From Candidatus Saccharimonadota bacterium (GTDB lineage: Bacteria > Patescibacteriota > Saccharimonadia > Saccharimonadales > Saccharimonadaceae): DNA of 64,000 nt. The notes under the pieces are model-generated. The model was not told the DNA's origin and ran no database searches. It saw nothing but the letters and a program-made list of their open reading frames with translations. Made by a program: the position numbers and the translations under genes. Where the stretch lies: contig CAJPUO010000001.1 of NCBI GenBank assembly GCA_905373795.1, positions 1 through 64,000 of the forward strand, written 5' to 3'. Of the stretch, positions 22,198 to 30,356 are shown in pieces (position 1 is the first letter of the stretch; each line of letters begins with the position of its first letter).

Positions 22198-22761
22198 ATG
22201 ACAGAAAAACTAAAAAGTACTATAGAAAATACTGGCGAGGTATTAGAATCGGCAAGAGAACGATTTACCGGCAATATAGAAAACGAATTAGAACGTGCCG
22301 CCGAAAAAGAAAAATCCGCAGAAAGCGAAGATATAAGGAATGAAGCTCTAGAAATAGCCAGCCAGCACGAAGCAGCGCAGGAAAAGAAAGCCAGGGAATC
22401 AAAAGAAAATAAGAAAGATCAGCCTTCCCTGACGAAAGCCGACGTCGAAGCTTCTTATAAAAAGACCCTGGATAATGTCCAAAAACAATTACCCACACCT
22501 TCGCGTGCTTTCAGTAAGGTTATTCATAACTCGGCAGTTGAAAAAACAAGCGACGCCATTGGTAATACCATAGCCAGACCTAATTTAATAATTGCTGGCG
22601 CCCTGGGGGCAATCGCTTCAATAATTGTTTATCTAATTGCTAAAAAATACGGCTACGTCCTATCCGGTTCAGAGACTATTGTACTTTTCGCAGCCGGATG
22701 GTGTATTGGCGCAATCATCGAGTACGGACGAGTTGGCTTAATTAATAAACAGAAAAGATAA
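22198..22761 (+). CDS. Coiled-coil membrane protein, partner of the surface protein
   Basis: The 187-aa protein has ~95 residues of Glu/Lys-rich, probably coiled-coil sequence (SARERFTGNIENELERAAEK), then a Pro-containing linker and two C-terminal membrane helices (about 129-147 and 157-175) ending in a basic tail. It has no catalytic motif. GGAGAG lies before the ATG and the gene is 10 bp from the LPKTGP gene, so the two are likely one operon. A membrane platform or tether role is a guess. Confidence 0.65.
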   Translation: MTEKLKSTIENTGEVLESARERFTGNIENELERAAEKEKSAESEDIRNEALEIASQHEAAQEKKARESKENKKDQPSLTKADVEASYKKTLDNVQKQLPTPSRAFSKVIHNSAVEKTSDAIGNTIARPNLIIAGALGAIASIIVYLIAKKYGYVLSGSETIVLFAAGWCIGAIIEYGRVGLINKQKR

Positions 22762-22787
22762 ACCAGCTGATACCCAACTAATATTAG

Positions 22788-22806
22788 ACTTTTAAACACT
22801 AAAAGT
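22788..22806. terminator. Weak bidirectional hairpin between convergent genes
   Basis: ACTTTTA-aacac-TAAAAGT lies between the membrane protein and the minus-strand VirD4-like gene. A/U-rich and short; tentative. Confidence 0.35.
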
Positions 22807-22865
22807 AATTGTTTATTCTGCCTGCGCTAAAAATCGTACTCTACAGTAAATTCTATTAGTATTCA

Positions 22866-25800
22866 TTACCTTAATTTAATAGACACTTCGGTATCGTCGG
22901 CATCGTTATCTCGTAAGTCTAACCTATTAACAACTGGTGGGCTTTGAGGAGTTTTAGCCAGGCTAATACTGTCGTTTTCTTGACTGTCTGCAGCGATATT
23001 ATTAGAACTCGCGATTGGCTGCTGTATTGACGTCGAAGCGGACGCATTATTATACTGCGAAATATTACTGCGTATCGCTTGCGGACTATTATTAATAGTA
23101 CCAATACCAGCAGGAGAAACCGGAGAGGAAGTAGACGGTGATAAAGAAGTTGGCACTGATGAAAGCGGTGGCATTGCTGCTGCAGAGTTCATATTGGAAG
23201 CCGCGACAGGTGCAGCAGATGGGGTAGCAGCCCCCATCGGCCTAGCAGCAGCACCCGCGTAAGCAGGACGAGAAGAAGCTGCCGGTCTTCCGCCCAATTG
23301 CTGTCTTTTCGCCAACCACTCGTCCAAAAACGACGATCCGCCAGATTTTGCCCCGCCCGCAGAAGCTGGCACTCCGCCTTGACGACCGGCCTGCGGTGCT
23401 ACAGGTTTATTTGGCTTGCTGTCTTTCAATCTGTCGAATATTTCTTTTTCTACAATCGCCCGCGGCTTACCGTACTTAGCCGACGACAACCTCACTAAGG
23501 CGTCTCTCAACTGCGTGTTGACCTGCCCCATCGGCGGAATCCAATTCATGCTAAATGGCGCCGACGGCACATTGTTTATCATCACTGAAGTGATAGACTG
23601 AAAATTCGGCAACTTTGCCAAATCATCGACATCAAATGTCGGCTGGAACTTCTTAACCATCAATTCTGCGTCAGTAATACCGATTCGCCCGGAAATTACC
23701 GTACCAACGTTACCGATAATCGCCTCGCGAATCTTATCAGTAAGCTGCGTCATAAACTGGTTACCCATAATCAAACTTAGTTTATATTTTCGCGCCTCAG
23801 ACAAAATTGACTCAAAACTATCCGTCGCAAAGTTTTGAAACTCGTCTACATACAAAGAGAAATCGACTCGCTGGTCTTCTGGAATGTCTGCCCGAGCCAT
23901 TGCTGCCGCCTGAAATTTCATCACAAATATAATGCCCAGCAGCCTTGAGTTTAACTCGCCCATCTTACCTTTTGACAGGTTAACCAGCAAAATTTTATTA
24001 TTATCCATAATATCGCGCAAGTTAAACCCAGATTTCGTCTGACCAATAATATTGCGCATAGCATCATTGGAAATAAACGGACCAAACTTTGCTACCACCC
24101 AAGAAACAACTTCGCCGGCTTCGTTTGAGCGCTGAGATGCTGGAAATTCTTTCGTCCAGAAATCAATCACCTGCTGATCTTTAACATATTTCAACTTACT
24201 TTTTACGAATTCTGGATCAATCAAACACTTTGGCACATCGATAAACGTTCCGCCTTCCGGATCCGCCATCAGCAACAAGGCGCAGTTTCTAAAAATATGC
24301 TCCAGACGCGGGCCGACAATACCTGTATGGCCTGGGTCATACAAACCGTACAGCATGTTTATGGCCTCTTGCACTAAGAAGTCTTTTTGATCTGGCGTGT
24401 CGTATTCAAACATATTAAGCCCGATCGGATTGGTCATATCCGCCGGGTTAAAATAAATAATATCTTCAACTCGCTCTTTCGGCACCTTTCCCAACAACGA
24501 TTCCACCAAGTCGCCATGCGGATCAATAAACGCAAACCCGCGTCCATCCATCATGTCTTGATAAGCCATATTTTCCTGCAGCACCGACTTACCAACACCC
24601 GTCTGTCCGATAATATAAACGTGGCGGCGGCGGTCTTTTGTGCCAATTCTAATAGGTTTTCTTGTTCCCCGGAATTCGTTATAACCGATCAATAACCCTT
24701 CATCCAAAACATCAGTCGGTCCATCTACCTGTTTTGACATTTGCCGCTTAACTTGCGATGTAGGAATTGCACCAGCTCCTGGCAAGTGAAACAGCGTAGC
24801 CATTTCTACGCTATTTAAAATATTACCGCGCACTTCCTGAGGAAAGAACCGCATAATGTATGCTGTGGTCATTTCTTCGACATTCCTCGTTAACGAGAAC
24901 TTAAACCCGTTATTCCGCGGCGAATCAAACAGCGAAAATGCTGCAATGATATTTTTTAAAAGCGCTTGCGATCTGGCTGCTGTGTTTGAGGAAATGACTA
25001 CGCGAATCAAAACCTCATAAGCCGGATAACGCGCCTTTTCGCTAATTGCATCAACCTCCGCCTGCTCTAGCGCTGTAAGCTGCTTGTCTTCAGGCTTGCT
25101 GTCTTTTTCTTTGTCCGACTCTGGCGGTTTCCACAATGCCTCCATAATTTCCCCAACCGCTGCGCCGCCAGCCGCCAAACCAGTTTTTTTACCTTTATTT
25201 TTCTTCATATTATCAATATGAGATTCCGAAGACTTTGACCAGCCTTCACGCGCTGGCCGTATTAAAAACTGCACGCCGATACCATCATCCTTAGTCGCCG
25301 ACGACAAAGCATTCAATAAAGCTCGCGATGCGTCTCGCTTTGACTCCTGATAGGTGGCGATCGGATAAACAAACGACTTTCTCAAGTTAAACTCGCCGCC
25401 GATAGTACCGCTCATTTTGCCGACTTTACTAAATATATTTGTATCAGTCACTTCTTCAAGCCTAGCCGACGGATAAGCTGCCGCTACTGCCTGGCGAATC
25501 ACGTCAACTAAAACGAGAGGCACCACAGCATAGTAATGCACCAATCCTCCATGAGCCACTACCTCAAACGACATGTGCCGCTGACCATACACTTTACTCT
25601 TAAATCCCTTAGTGGCTGTACTGGATACAATATTATACATAACCTGTGCCTGGGATAATATCTCTTCTGTCAGATCTCTTTCATCGCGATTAGAATTATC
25701 AATATCTTCGCTAGACGGCGGCAGATGAATAAGCAGCGGCACCATCTTCAGTCCGCGTTCATAATTTTTCGCCTCTCGAAGCATTTTACGATACTGAAAC

Positions 25801-25871
25801 ACGACCACTGTAACACCAACGGCTATAGTAATAGTCACTATAAAGCTTATAATTAAAGGTCCAGCACCCAT
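22866..25871 (-). CDS. VirD4/TraG-like membrane ATPase (type IV secretion coupling-type)
   Basis: The 1001-aa protein has one N-terminal membrane helix (7-25) and a ~370-residue cytoplasmic region. An ATPase core follows with GQTGVGKS (Walker A, 422-429), FAFIDPHGD, the Walker B segment FSLYVDEFQNF (about 690) and an RIGITDAELM sensor region. A long Ala/Pro/Ser/Gln-rich disordered tail starts near 810. The core matches the VirD4/TraG/DUF87-type coupling ATPases that feed substrates to type IV secretion or move DNA. No relaxase, VirB4 or VirB6 gene is nearby. The gene ends 3' of a small acidic protein gene (6-bp gap). It could export effectors or surface proteins to the host; unproved. Confidence 0.8.
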   Translation of the reverse strand: MGAGPLIISFIVTITIAVGVTVVVFQYRKMLREAKNYERGLKMVPLLIHLPPSSEDIDNSNRDERDLTEEILSQAQVMYNIVSSTATKGFKSKVYGQRHMSFEVVAHGGLVHYYAVVPLVLVDVIRQAVAAAYPSARLEEVTDTNIFSKVGKMSGTIGGEFNLRKSFVYPIATYQESKRDASRALLNALSSATKDDGIGVQFLIRPAREGWSKSSESHIDNMKKNKGKKTGLAAGGAAVGEIMEALWKPPESDKEKDSKPEDKQLTALEQAEVDAISEKARYPAYEVLIRVVISSNTAARSQALLKNIIAAFSLFDSPRNNGFKFSLTRNVEEMTTAYIMRFFPQEVRGNILNSVEMATLFHLPGAGAIPTSQVKRQMSKQVDGPTDVLDEGLLIGYNEFRGTRKPIRIGTKDRRRHVYIIGQTGVGKSVLQENMAYQDMMDGRGFAFIDPHGDLVESLLGKVPKERVEDIIYFNPADMTNPIGLNMFEYDTPDQKDFLVQEAINMLYGLYDPGHTGIVGPRLEHIFRNCALLLMADPEGGTFIDVPKCLIDPEFVKSKLKYVKDQQVIDFWTKEFPASQRSNEAGEVVSWVVAKFGPFISNDAMRNIIGQTKSGFNLRDIMDNNKILLVNLSKGKMGELNSRLLGIIFVMKFQAAAMARADIPEDQRVDFSLYVDEFQNFATDSFESILSEARKYKLSLIMGNQFMTQLTDKIREAIIGNVGTVISGRIGITDAELMVKKFQPTFDVDDLAKLPNFQSITSVMINNVPSAPFSMNWIPPMGQVNTQLRDALVRLSSAKYGKPRAIVEKEIFDRLKDSKPNKPVAPQAGRQGGVPASAGGAKSGGSSFLDEWLAKRQQLGGRPAASSRPAYAGAAARPMGAATPSAAPVAASNMNSAAAMPPLSSVPTSLSPSTSSPVSPAGIGTINNSPQAIRSNISQYNNASASTSIQQPIASSNNIAADSQENDSISLAKTPQSPPVVNRLDLRDNDADDTEVSIKLR

Positions 25872-25877
25872 AAAACC

Positions 25878-26297
25878 CTACCCATTATTTTGGTTTTGAC
25901 CCAATACTTTATTATATCTCTTTTTCAAATAATCAGCTTGCAGTTGCGCAATCACCCTGCTGCGCTCGTATGGATCATCCCTAGTTAATGTAATTATCTT
26001 CTTTAGTTTTTCAACCCACTCTTTTTCAATAAGATCTTCGTCCGCAGCCGTCAATGGAGTGTCATCGTCCGACGCCACTGTCTGCGTATCATCTTGCACA
26101 GGCTGAGAAACAGTAACTACCGGCAAGGCCGTGGGAATAACTGGCTGCTGCTGTGCTACACCAGGATCGGGTCCAGCTTCAACGCCTGTTTGAATTTCTG
26201 GAGTTTGAGGCGCCTGCTCTGGGCTATGCTCAATACTGCCCGGTATTTGCGGCGGCGCTTCAACACTTTGCCTGACTTGCGGCAATTCTGGATTCAT
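25878..26297 (-). CDS. Small Pro/Gln-rich acidic partner of the VirD4-like ATPase
   Basis: The 139-aa protein has a disordered Pro/Gln/Glu-rich N-terminal ~85 residues and a helical C-terminus (LTAADEDLIEKEWVEKLKKII ... DDPYERSRVIAQLQADYLKKRY, given as separate segments). No membrane segment. It lies 6 bp upstream of the ATPase gene and begins the operon: TGATACAAT ends 7 nt before its ATG, with no Shine-Dalgarno. It may be an adaptor for the ATPase; family not recognised. Confidence 0.7.
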   Translation of the reverse strand: MNPELPQVRQSVEAPPQIPGSIEHSPEQAPQTPEIQTGVEAGPDPGVAQQQPVIPTALPVVTVSQPVQDDTQTVASDDDTPLTAADEDLIEKEWVEKLKKIITLTRDDPYERSRVIAQLQADYLKKRYNKVLGQNQNNG

Positions 26298-26338
26298 ATC
26301 TTTATTGTATCATGCCACCGCTTAAAAACATATGGACA

Positions 26339-26722
26339 CTAGTATCTTTTATATACATAAAAGCAGGCTAGCACCTCAAACAACAACAGTAGAATAATCT
26401 CAAACAACCCTGCACCGCCGACAGATTGCATTCCTATGTAAATAACCGGCACTAAAGCAACAACCGTAGAATAATAATAGCTCTTGTTATTGCTTGACAT
26501 ATTAGTTAGTTGTATTTGGTTTTTTTCTCTGACAAACCTAGCTGTTATCCTTTGCACCAATACTATAAGTACAAAAAATAAACACACAAAAAATAAATAT
26601 GCACAAGCAAAAAAAGCAAGAACCCCCAACGGTCCTACCGCAGTTGGATTGGTCATACTTAAAATCAGCGCGACTATAATCGCCATAGACACGCCAACCA
26701 TTACAGCTACTTTAATCCCCAT
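26339..26722 (-). CDS. Small membrane protein, four helices
   Basis: About 127 aa with four hydrophobic helices (MGIKVAVMVGVSMAIIVALIL; GVLAFFACAYLFFVCLFFVL; ALVPVIYIGMQ; FEIILLLLFEVLACFYVY; each listed separately). Family not recognised. A GTG at 26728 would add two residues. I choose the ATG at 26722, which is 8 nt after TGGTATAAT, so the GTG would leave no room for a transcript start. Confidence 0.65.
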   Translation of the reverse strand: MGIKVAVMVGVSMAIIVALILSMTNPTAVGPLGVLAFFACAYLFFVCLFFVLIVLVQRITARFVREKNQIQLTNMSSNNKSYYYSTVVALVPVIYIGMQSVGGAGLFEIILLLLFEVLACFYVYKRY

Positions 26723-26790
26723 ACTCACAATTATACCAAGAGAGCCCGAGCGATAACTTCGCTAAAGCAAATGCAACCATCCGCCGCTTT

Positions 26791-27163
26791 AAAAATAACT
26801 ATTGGGCGCGGGCATTCTCGCTATGCTCCATTACCGCTCAAGGCAGTTGACCGCTCCTTATTAAAGGAGCACGTCCTTGTATGGAGTTCCTCATACGCAT
26901 CCAGTATTTTCATTACCAAAACACTCTGATAAGGATTAACTGGATGCATACGGTACTGCCTCCATACGCGCTTGACGCCAACCAAATGTTGGCGAAGCTT
27001 CGGCCATGCCATCATAGACTCAAGCAACTATTGTTTTGTTGCGAATCCGAACGATGCCGTGGCCGAGTTTCCGTCAAATCTTTTGCGCGGCTATGCGCAA
27101 AGACGCCAAGCTTCTGACTAAAATTGTTAATGTATTTTTGCTTTTTGTTTTTGTAAAAGCTTA
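26791..27163 (-). ncRNA. Unassigned structured RNA, about 370 nt
   Basis: This segment has no credible ORF but a strong minus-strand promoter (27169-27197) and at least six strong hairpins in order. H1 TTGCGC/GCGCAA nested in CGTC/GACG (27083-27100). H2 TCGGCCA/TGGCCGA extended (27002-27013 with 27053-27064). H3 CGCCAAC/GTTGGCG (26976-26994). H4 is a long arm with GTATGGAG/CTCCATAC outside and ATGCATCCAGT/ACTGGATGCGT inside (26879-26967). H5 GCTCCTT/AAGGAGC (26853-26870). H6 GCGG...GCAT/ATGC...CCGC (26808-26837), followed by a U-run. It is not 6S, tmRNA, RNase P RNA (all elsewhere) or an SRP RNA by motif (no GGAAGGAAGCA-like S-domain loop seen). Confidence 0.7.
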
Positions 27164-27168
27164 CGTTT

Positions 27169-27197
27169 ATACTAGCACACTTAAACCATTTAGTCAA
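27169..27197 (-). promoter_or_regulatory. Promoter of the structured RNA (TTGACT-17-TAGTAT)
   Basis: TTGACT (27197-27192), 17-bp spacer ending TGC, TAGTAT (27174-27169), giving an extended -10. The predicted start is near 27163. Among the best promoters in the window by eye, yet not followed by an ORF. Confidence 0.75.
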
Positions 27198-27370
27198 TAG
27201 CTTCGACGTGTAACTTAAGCTAATTATTTGTGTTATTATGAACCTTCGTCACACTTCTAAAAGGAGAAAATATCCTGCCGCCCCAGTAGTGTCCAATGTC
27301 CTCTAACCCAGAATCCAATCCACTATTTTACATGTAGTATTTTTTACCTAGACTTTTTATAAAAATATTG

Positions 27371-27399
27371 TTGACATAAGCGTTTTTGTGCTATATTAT
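27371..27399 (+). promoter_or_regulatory. Promoter of a small RNA (TTGACA-17-TATTAT)
   Basis: A consensus -35 TTGACA (27371-27376), 17 bp and TATTAT (27394-27399) face right into a gene-free stretch. Confidence 0.75.
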
Positions 27400-27403
27400 A
27401 GGG

Positions 27404-27504
27404 GTAGCTTCTGAATAAAAAAATTATACAGAAGCCAAAAATAAACAGAACTCGTAAAACTCCACTTTTGAAAACAACCACTACTCGCAGGTGGTTGTTT
27501 TTTT
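27404..27504 (+). ncRNA. Putative small RNA, about 100 nt
   Basis: The transcript runs from the promoter above to an intrinsic terminator at 27473-27504. It contains no ATG-initiated ORF. The 5' hairpin GCTTCTG/CAGAAGC (about 27407-27434) is followed by ~38 nt of A-rich single strand, then the terminator AACAACCAC/GTGGTTGTT with seven U. Likely a trans-acting or protein-binding RNA. It is antisense to nothing annotated and lies just past the tmRNA 3' end. Confidence 0.65.
27473..27504. terminator. Intrinsic terminator shared by the small RNA and tmRNA
   Basis: AACAACCAC-tactcgcag-GTGGTTGTT with T7 on the plus strand. On the minus strand it is followed by TTTTC and could end the tmRNA precursor ~70 nt past the mature 3' end. 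Confidence 0.85.
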
Positions 27505-27576
27505 GAAATCTATACACTCATCCGCTGCTATAATCTGCCAAATAAAAACCAGCCTCTTGGCTAGATTTGACATATA

Positions 27577-27976
27577 TGGTGGAGCTGCCGGGTACTGCCC
27601 CCGGGTCCAACTGGTATCATGATATTCGTCTACGAACATAGGCTCATTTAAAAATTTTATAACGTCGCTTGGCTAAAAAATGAGTCGAAAAAACCAAATT
27701 TCGTTACGCGGAAAAAGTCCCACATGTCCGCCGCTTCCGAACATACAGCAAGCAACATATATATAACACCCTACGCATCGGCTGTTGCCACAACGCAAGG
27801 ATGATCGCTAAAAACTAAGCAGCGATAGCGACCGGCTGAGCAACTTTGAATGAATCAAAGAATGCAGCAACACGATCTTTCAAAGATGTTCTTGCATCTA
27901 AAATCATACGTTACGCGTATCGTCGGCTCGCAGAATATCTTGATAAAGTCCAATTGTCGAAAGCTATATCAGCCCC
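27577..27976 (-). ncRNA. ssrA: tmRNA
   Basis: tmRNA rescues stalled ribosomes and tags the product for proteolysis. The tRNA-like ends pair (GGGGCTG/CAGCTCC) and the 3' end has GGACCCGGGGGCAG...CAGCTCCACCA, with CCA encoded. The resume codon is probably GCA at 27895-27893, preceded by TAGAT as in the usual UAGnn-GCA context. The frame ends at TAG (27817-27815). The predicted tag has 26 residues, begins ARTSLKDRV and ends QPVAIAA, about twice the usual length but with a protease-type Ala-Ala end. TGCTATAAT (-10, 27997-27992) lies ~15 nt before the mature 5' end. Confidence 0.9.
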
Positions 27977-28043
27977 GCACATCTCCCCACTATTATAGCA
28001 CGCTATATTTTAAAAGGCTAAGCATGTATGGTTTAATAAAGTC

Positions 28044-29564
28044 ATGGTAAGTAAAGTACGGTCAGCCACTCCATACGGATTTCATGGTCAAATGATTGAC
28101 ATTGAAGGAGATATATCACGAGGCTTACCTGGAATGCAAATAGTTGGACTTGGCAATAAAGCAATTGACGAATCTCGCGACCGAGTACGCGGCGCTATCA
28201 AAAACTCATCCTTAGATTTTCCAAAAGGTAAAATAGTCATAAACCTAGCACCAGCCGAACTGCCTAAAGATGGGTCTCAGTTTGACCTGCCAATAGCCTT
28301 AACTATTCTATGCTTAGGCGGACTGTTGTCTCAAAACGACTTAGACGGCGCCCTGTTTGCTGGCGAGCTGGCTCTGGATGGTAGCCTACGGCCTATCAGG
28401 TCTGCTATCATCACGGCTGAAATCGCTAAAAAGCACGAAATTCATACCGTGTATGTTCCGTCTCAAAATGCCAATCAAGCAGCTCTGGTTTCAGGAGTAG
28501 AAATAATACCCGTAGATAATCTAAAATCGTTATTTCTTCATCTAAAAAAAGAAAGAGTCATACAACCCGTCAGCAAAACTAAGCTTAGCCACTCAAAAAC
28601 ACCAAAAGACAATATATCCCTTGATCACATATACGGACAAGAGCAAGCTAAACGAGCAATCCAAATAGCAGTGGCCGGGAGACATAATCTGCTTCTTTCC
28701 GGACCTCCAGGGTCAGGTAAGACTATGCTCGCCCGCGCATTAAAAAATTTACTACCGCCCCTCAACCAGGATGAGATTATTGAAGTAACTAAATTGCACA
28801 ATCTTGGAGATCGTAACATTACAAATAACACCATCACCGAACGGCCCTTTAGGTCGCCGCATCACACTGCCAGTCGAACCTCCATTATCGGCGGCGGATC
28901 CAGAATACAGCCCGGAGAGATTAGTCTCGCTCATCGCGGCGTTCTGTTTTTAGACGAATTCCTGGAGTATCCGCGATCAATACTCGAATCGCTGCGACAA
29001 CCACTTGAAGACCGTGAAATAACCATTAGCCGTGCAAAAGGAAAATTTAAATTCCCTGCAGACTTTATACTTATCGCCACAATGAACCCATGTCCCTGCG
29101 GATTCTTAGGCGATACAGAAAAGCAATGCACCTGCTCTCAGTCCCAAATACTAAACTACCAGAAAAAACTATCCGGACCACTACTGGATAGAATCGATCT
29201 TACCGTGTCTGTATCCAGAGTTCCTCATGAGCAATTAGCGATAAAAAACCTGTCGTTAAAATCACAACATACCAATATTCAGTCTTTAATAAATAAAGCA
29301 CATAACCTTCAACACCTCCGTTATAATTGTAGCACTAGTTACAACAGCAATATAAATAACACTGATGTTGATAAATATACATCATTATCAAATAAGGCTC
29401 AATCTTTCCTCATTTCGGCAAGTAAAAAACTAGATTTGAGCGCCCGCAGCTATTTCAAAATCATCAAAGTCGCTAGAACTATTGCCGACCTGGAAGACAG
29501 CCGCACTATTGAAGTCCCCCATGTCGCCGAAAGTCTTCAGTATCGCCAAATCGCTGCGAATTGA
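28044..29564 (+). CDS. comM: ComM/YifB family AAA+ ATPase (Mg-chelatase-like)
   Basis: The 506-aa protein has an N-terminal Lon-protease-like domain (about 20-165), an AAA+ core with GPPGSGKT (220-227), the FRSPHH segment and GVLFLDEFLEY (Walker B). It also has MNPCPCGFLGD with a Cys cluster (CPCG, CTC) and a C-terminal Mg-chelatase-like helical domain. ComM acts as a helicase in branch migration during natural transformation in proteobacteria. With a type IV pilus locus in the window it supports competence, though no ComEC is seen. The ATG is 7 nt after TGGTTTAAT; no Shine-Dalgarno. Confidence 0.93.
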   Translation: MVSKVRSATPYGFHGQMIDIEGDISRGLPGMQIVGLGNKAIDESRDRVRGAIKNSSLDFPKGKIVINLAPAELPKDGSQFDLPIALTILCLGGLLSQNDLDGALFAGELALDGSLRPIRSAIITAEIAKKHEIHTVYVPSQNANQAALVSGVEIIPVDNLKSLFLHLKKERVIQPVSKTKLSHSKTPKDNISLDHIYGQEQAKRAIQIAVAGRHNLLLSGPPGSGKTMLARALKNLLPPLNQDEIIEVTKLHNLGDRNITNNTITERPFRSPHHTASRTSIIGGGSRIQPGEISLAHRGVLFLDEFLEYPRSILESLRQPLEDREITISRAKGKFKFPADFILIATMNPCPCGFLGDTEKQCTCSQSQILNYQKKLSGPLLDRIDLTVSVSRVPHEQLAIKNLSLKSQHTNIQSLINKAHNLQHLRYNCSTSYNSNINNTDVDKYTSLSNKAQSFLISASKKLDLSARSYFKIIKVARTIADLEDSRTIEVPHVAESLQYRQIAAN

Positions 29565-29574
29565 ATAAGACATA

Positions 29575-29603
29575 TTGAAAAGGCTCTCCATCTCTGTTAC
29601 AAT
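29575..29603 (+). promoter_or_regulatory. infC operon promoter (TTGAAA-17-TACAAT)
   Basis: TTGAAA (29575-29580), 17 bp ending TGT, TACAAT (29598-29603). The start near 29610 leaves a leader of only ~39 nt, so the long L20-binding leader of some infC operons is absent. Confidence 0.7.
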
Positions 29604-29648
29604 GACCAATGGAATTAATCTAAAAATTGCTTCAAAGGAGAGCTGAAG

Positions 29649-30155
29649 ATCACTAAATCAATTCGTATCAACGGAGAAATCCGTGCCCGAGAACTGCGGG
29701 TCGTCGGCTCAGATGGCGAACAGCTCGGAATTATGCCGCTTCGCGACGCGCTTCGTGCGGCCGAGGAAGCTGGACTGGACCTTGTTGAAATTTCACCAAA
29801 TGCCAATCCGCCTGTTGCTAAGGTCATCGACTGGGGTAAGTACCAGTATCAAAAGATGAAAGATCAGCAAAGAAATCGGCGTTCGGCAAAATCTGGCGAC
29901 TTGAAACAAATGCGCTTTGGACTGAAGATTGGCGCTGGCGACCTAGAGGTCAAGCTAAAGAAGATTCGTAAATTCCTGGAAGGCGGACATAAAGTGCGCA
30001 TACAGGTTGTTTACAAAGGTCGCGAGATGGCACACAAAGAGATAGGCTATGAGTTGATCAACAAAATCATGGAACATCTCGAAGAAGAAGCAATATTAGA
30101 GCAAAAACCTCAGATGGCTGGTCGCAATCTGAGCGTAGTAATAAGGAGTAAATAA
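29649..30155 (+). CDS. infC: Translation initiation factor IF-3, AUC start
   Basis: The 168-aa protein has the IF-3 N domain (INGEIRARELRVVGSDGEQLGIMPLRDAL in pieces: RVVGSDGEQLG, LDLVEISPNANPPVAKVID), linker, and C domain (KMRFGLKI-like QMRFGLKIGAGDLEVKL, KVRIQVVYKGREMAH). No ATG, GTG or TTG precedes the conserved N-domain at a useful distance. AAAGGAG ends 8 nt before an ATC at 29649 that gives the standard N-terminus (ITKSIRINGEI). An ATG-based call at 29733 would delete 28 conserved residues. A rare start codon lets IF-3 limit its own synthesis, as for the AUU of E. coli infC. Its stop overlaps the rpmI ATG (TAATG). Confidence 0.92.
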   Translation: MTKSIRINGEIRARELRVVGSDGEQLGIMPLRDALRAAEEAGLDLVEISPNANPPVAKVIDWGKYQYQKMKDQQRNRRSAKSGDLKQMRFGLKIGAGDLEVKLKKIRKFLEGGHKVRIQVVYKGREMAHKEIGYELINKIMEHLEEEAILEQKPQMAGRNLSVVIRSK

Positions 30156-30349
30156 TGCCGAAACTAAAGACCCACAAAGGTACTGCGAAGCGCATTAAGC
30201 TGACCAGCACCGGCAAATTGACTCGCCAACGCGCGTTTGGCGGTCACTTTCTGGCTAAAAAGTCAAAAAGTCGAAAGCGCGCTATCAATACAACAGCAAA
30301 AGTAACTGGCTCAATGGCAAAGAATGTCCGCCGAGCGATAGGAGTTTAA
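30155..30349 (+). CDS. rpmI: 50S ribosomal protein bL35
   Basis: The 64-aa basic protein has the L35 signature KTHKGTAKRIKLTSTGKL and ends KNVRRAIGV. Translation is coupled to infC through TAATG; AAGGAG lies in the infC tail. Confidence 0.96.
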   Translation: MPKLKTHKGTAKRIKLTSTGKLTRQRAFGGHFLAKKSKSRKRAINTTAKVTGSMAKNVRRAIGV

Positions 30350-30356
30350 TGACATC

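Noticed and set aside
26821..27117. Frames of 68-78 codons on both strands
   Set aside because: They run through the paired arms of the structured RNA, lack start signals and have low-complexity-free but unrecognisable sequence; the hairpins explain the region better.
26791..27163. SRP RNA or tmRNA as the identity of the structured RNA
   Set aside because: No SRP S-domain loop motif is visible and tmRNA is clearly at 27577-27976.
27238..27306. 22-codon ORF (MNLRHTSKRRKYP...)
   Set aside because: No -10 at the right distance and no SD; too short to support.
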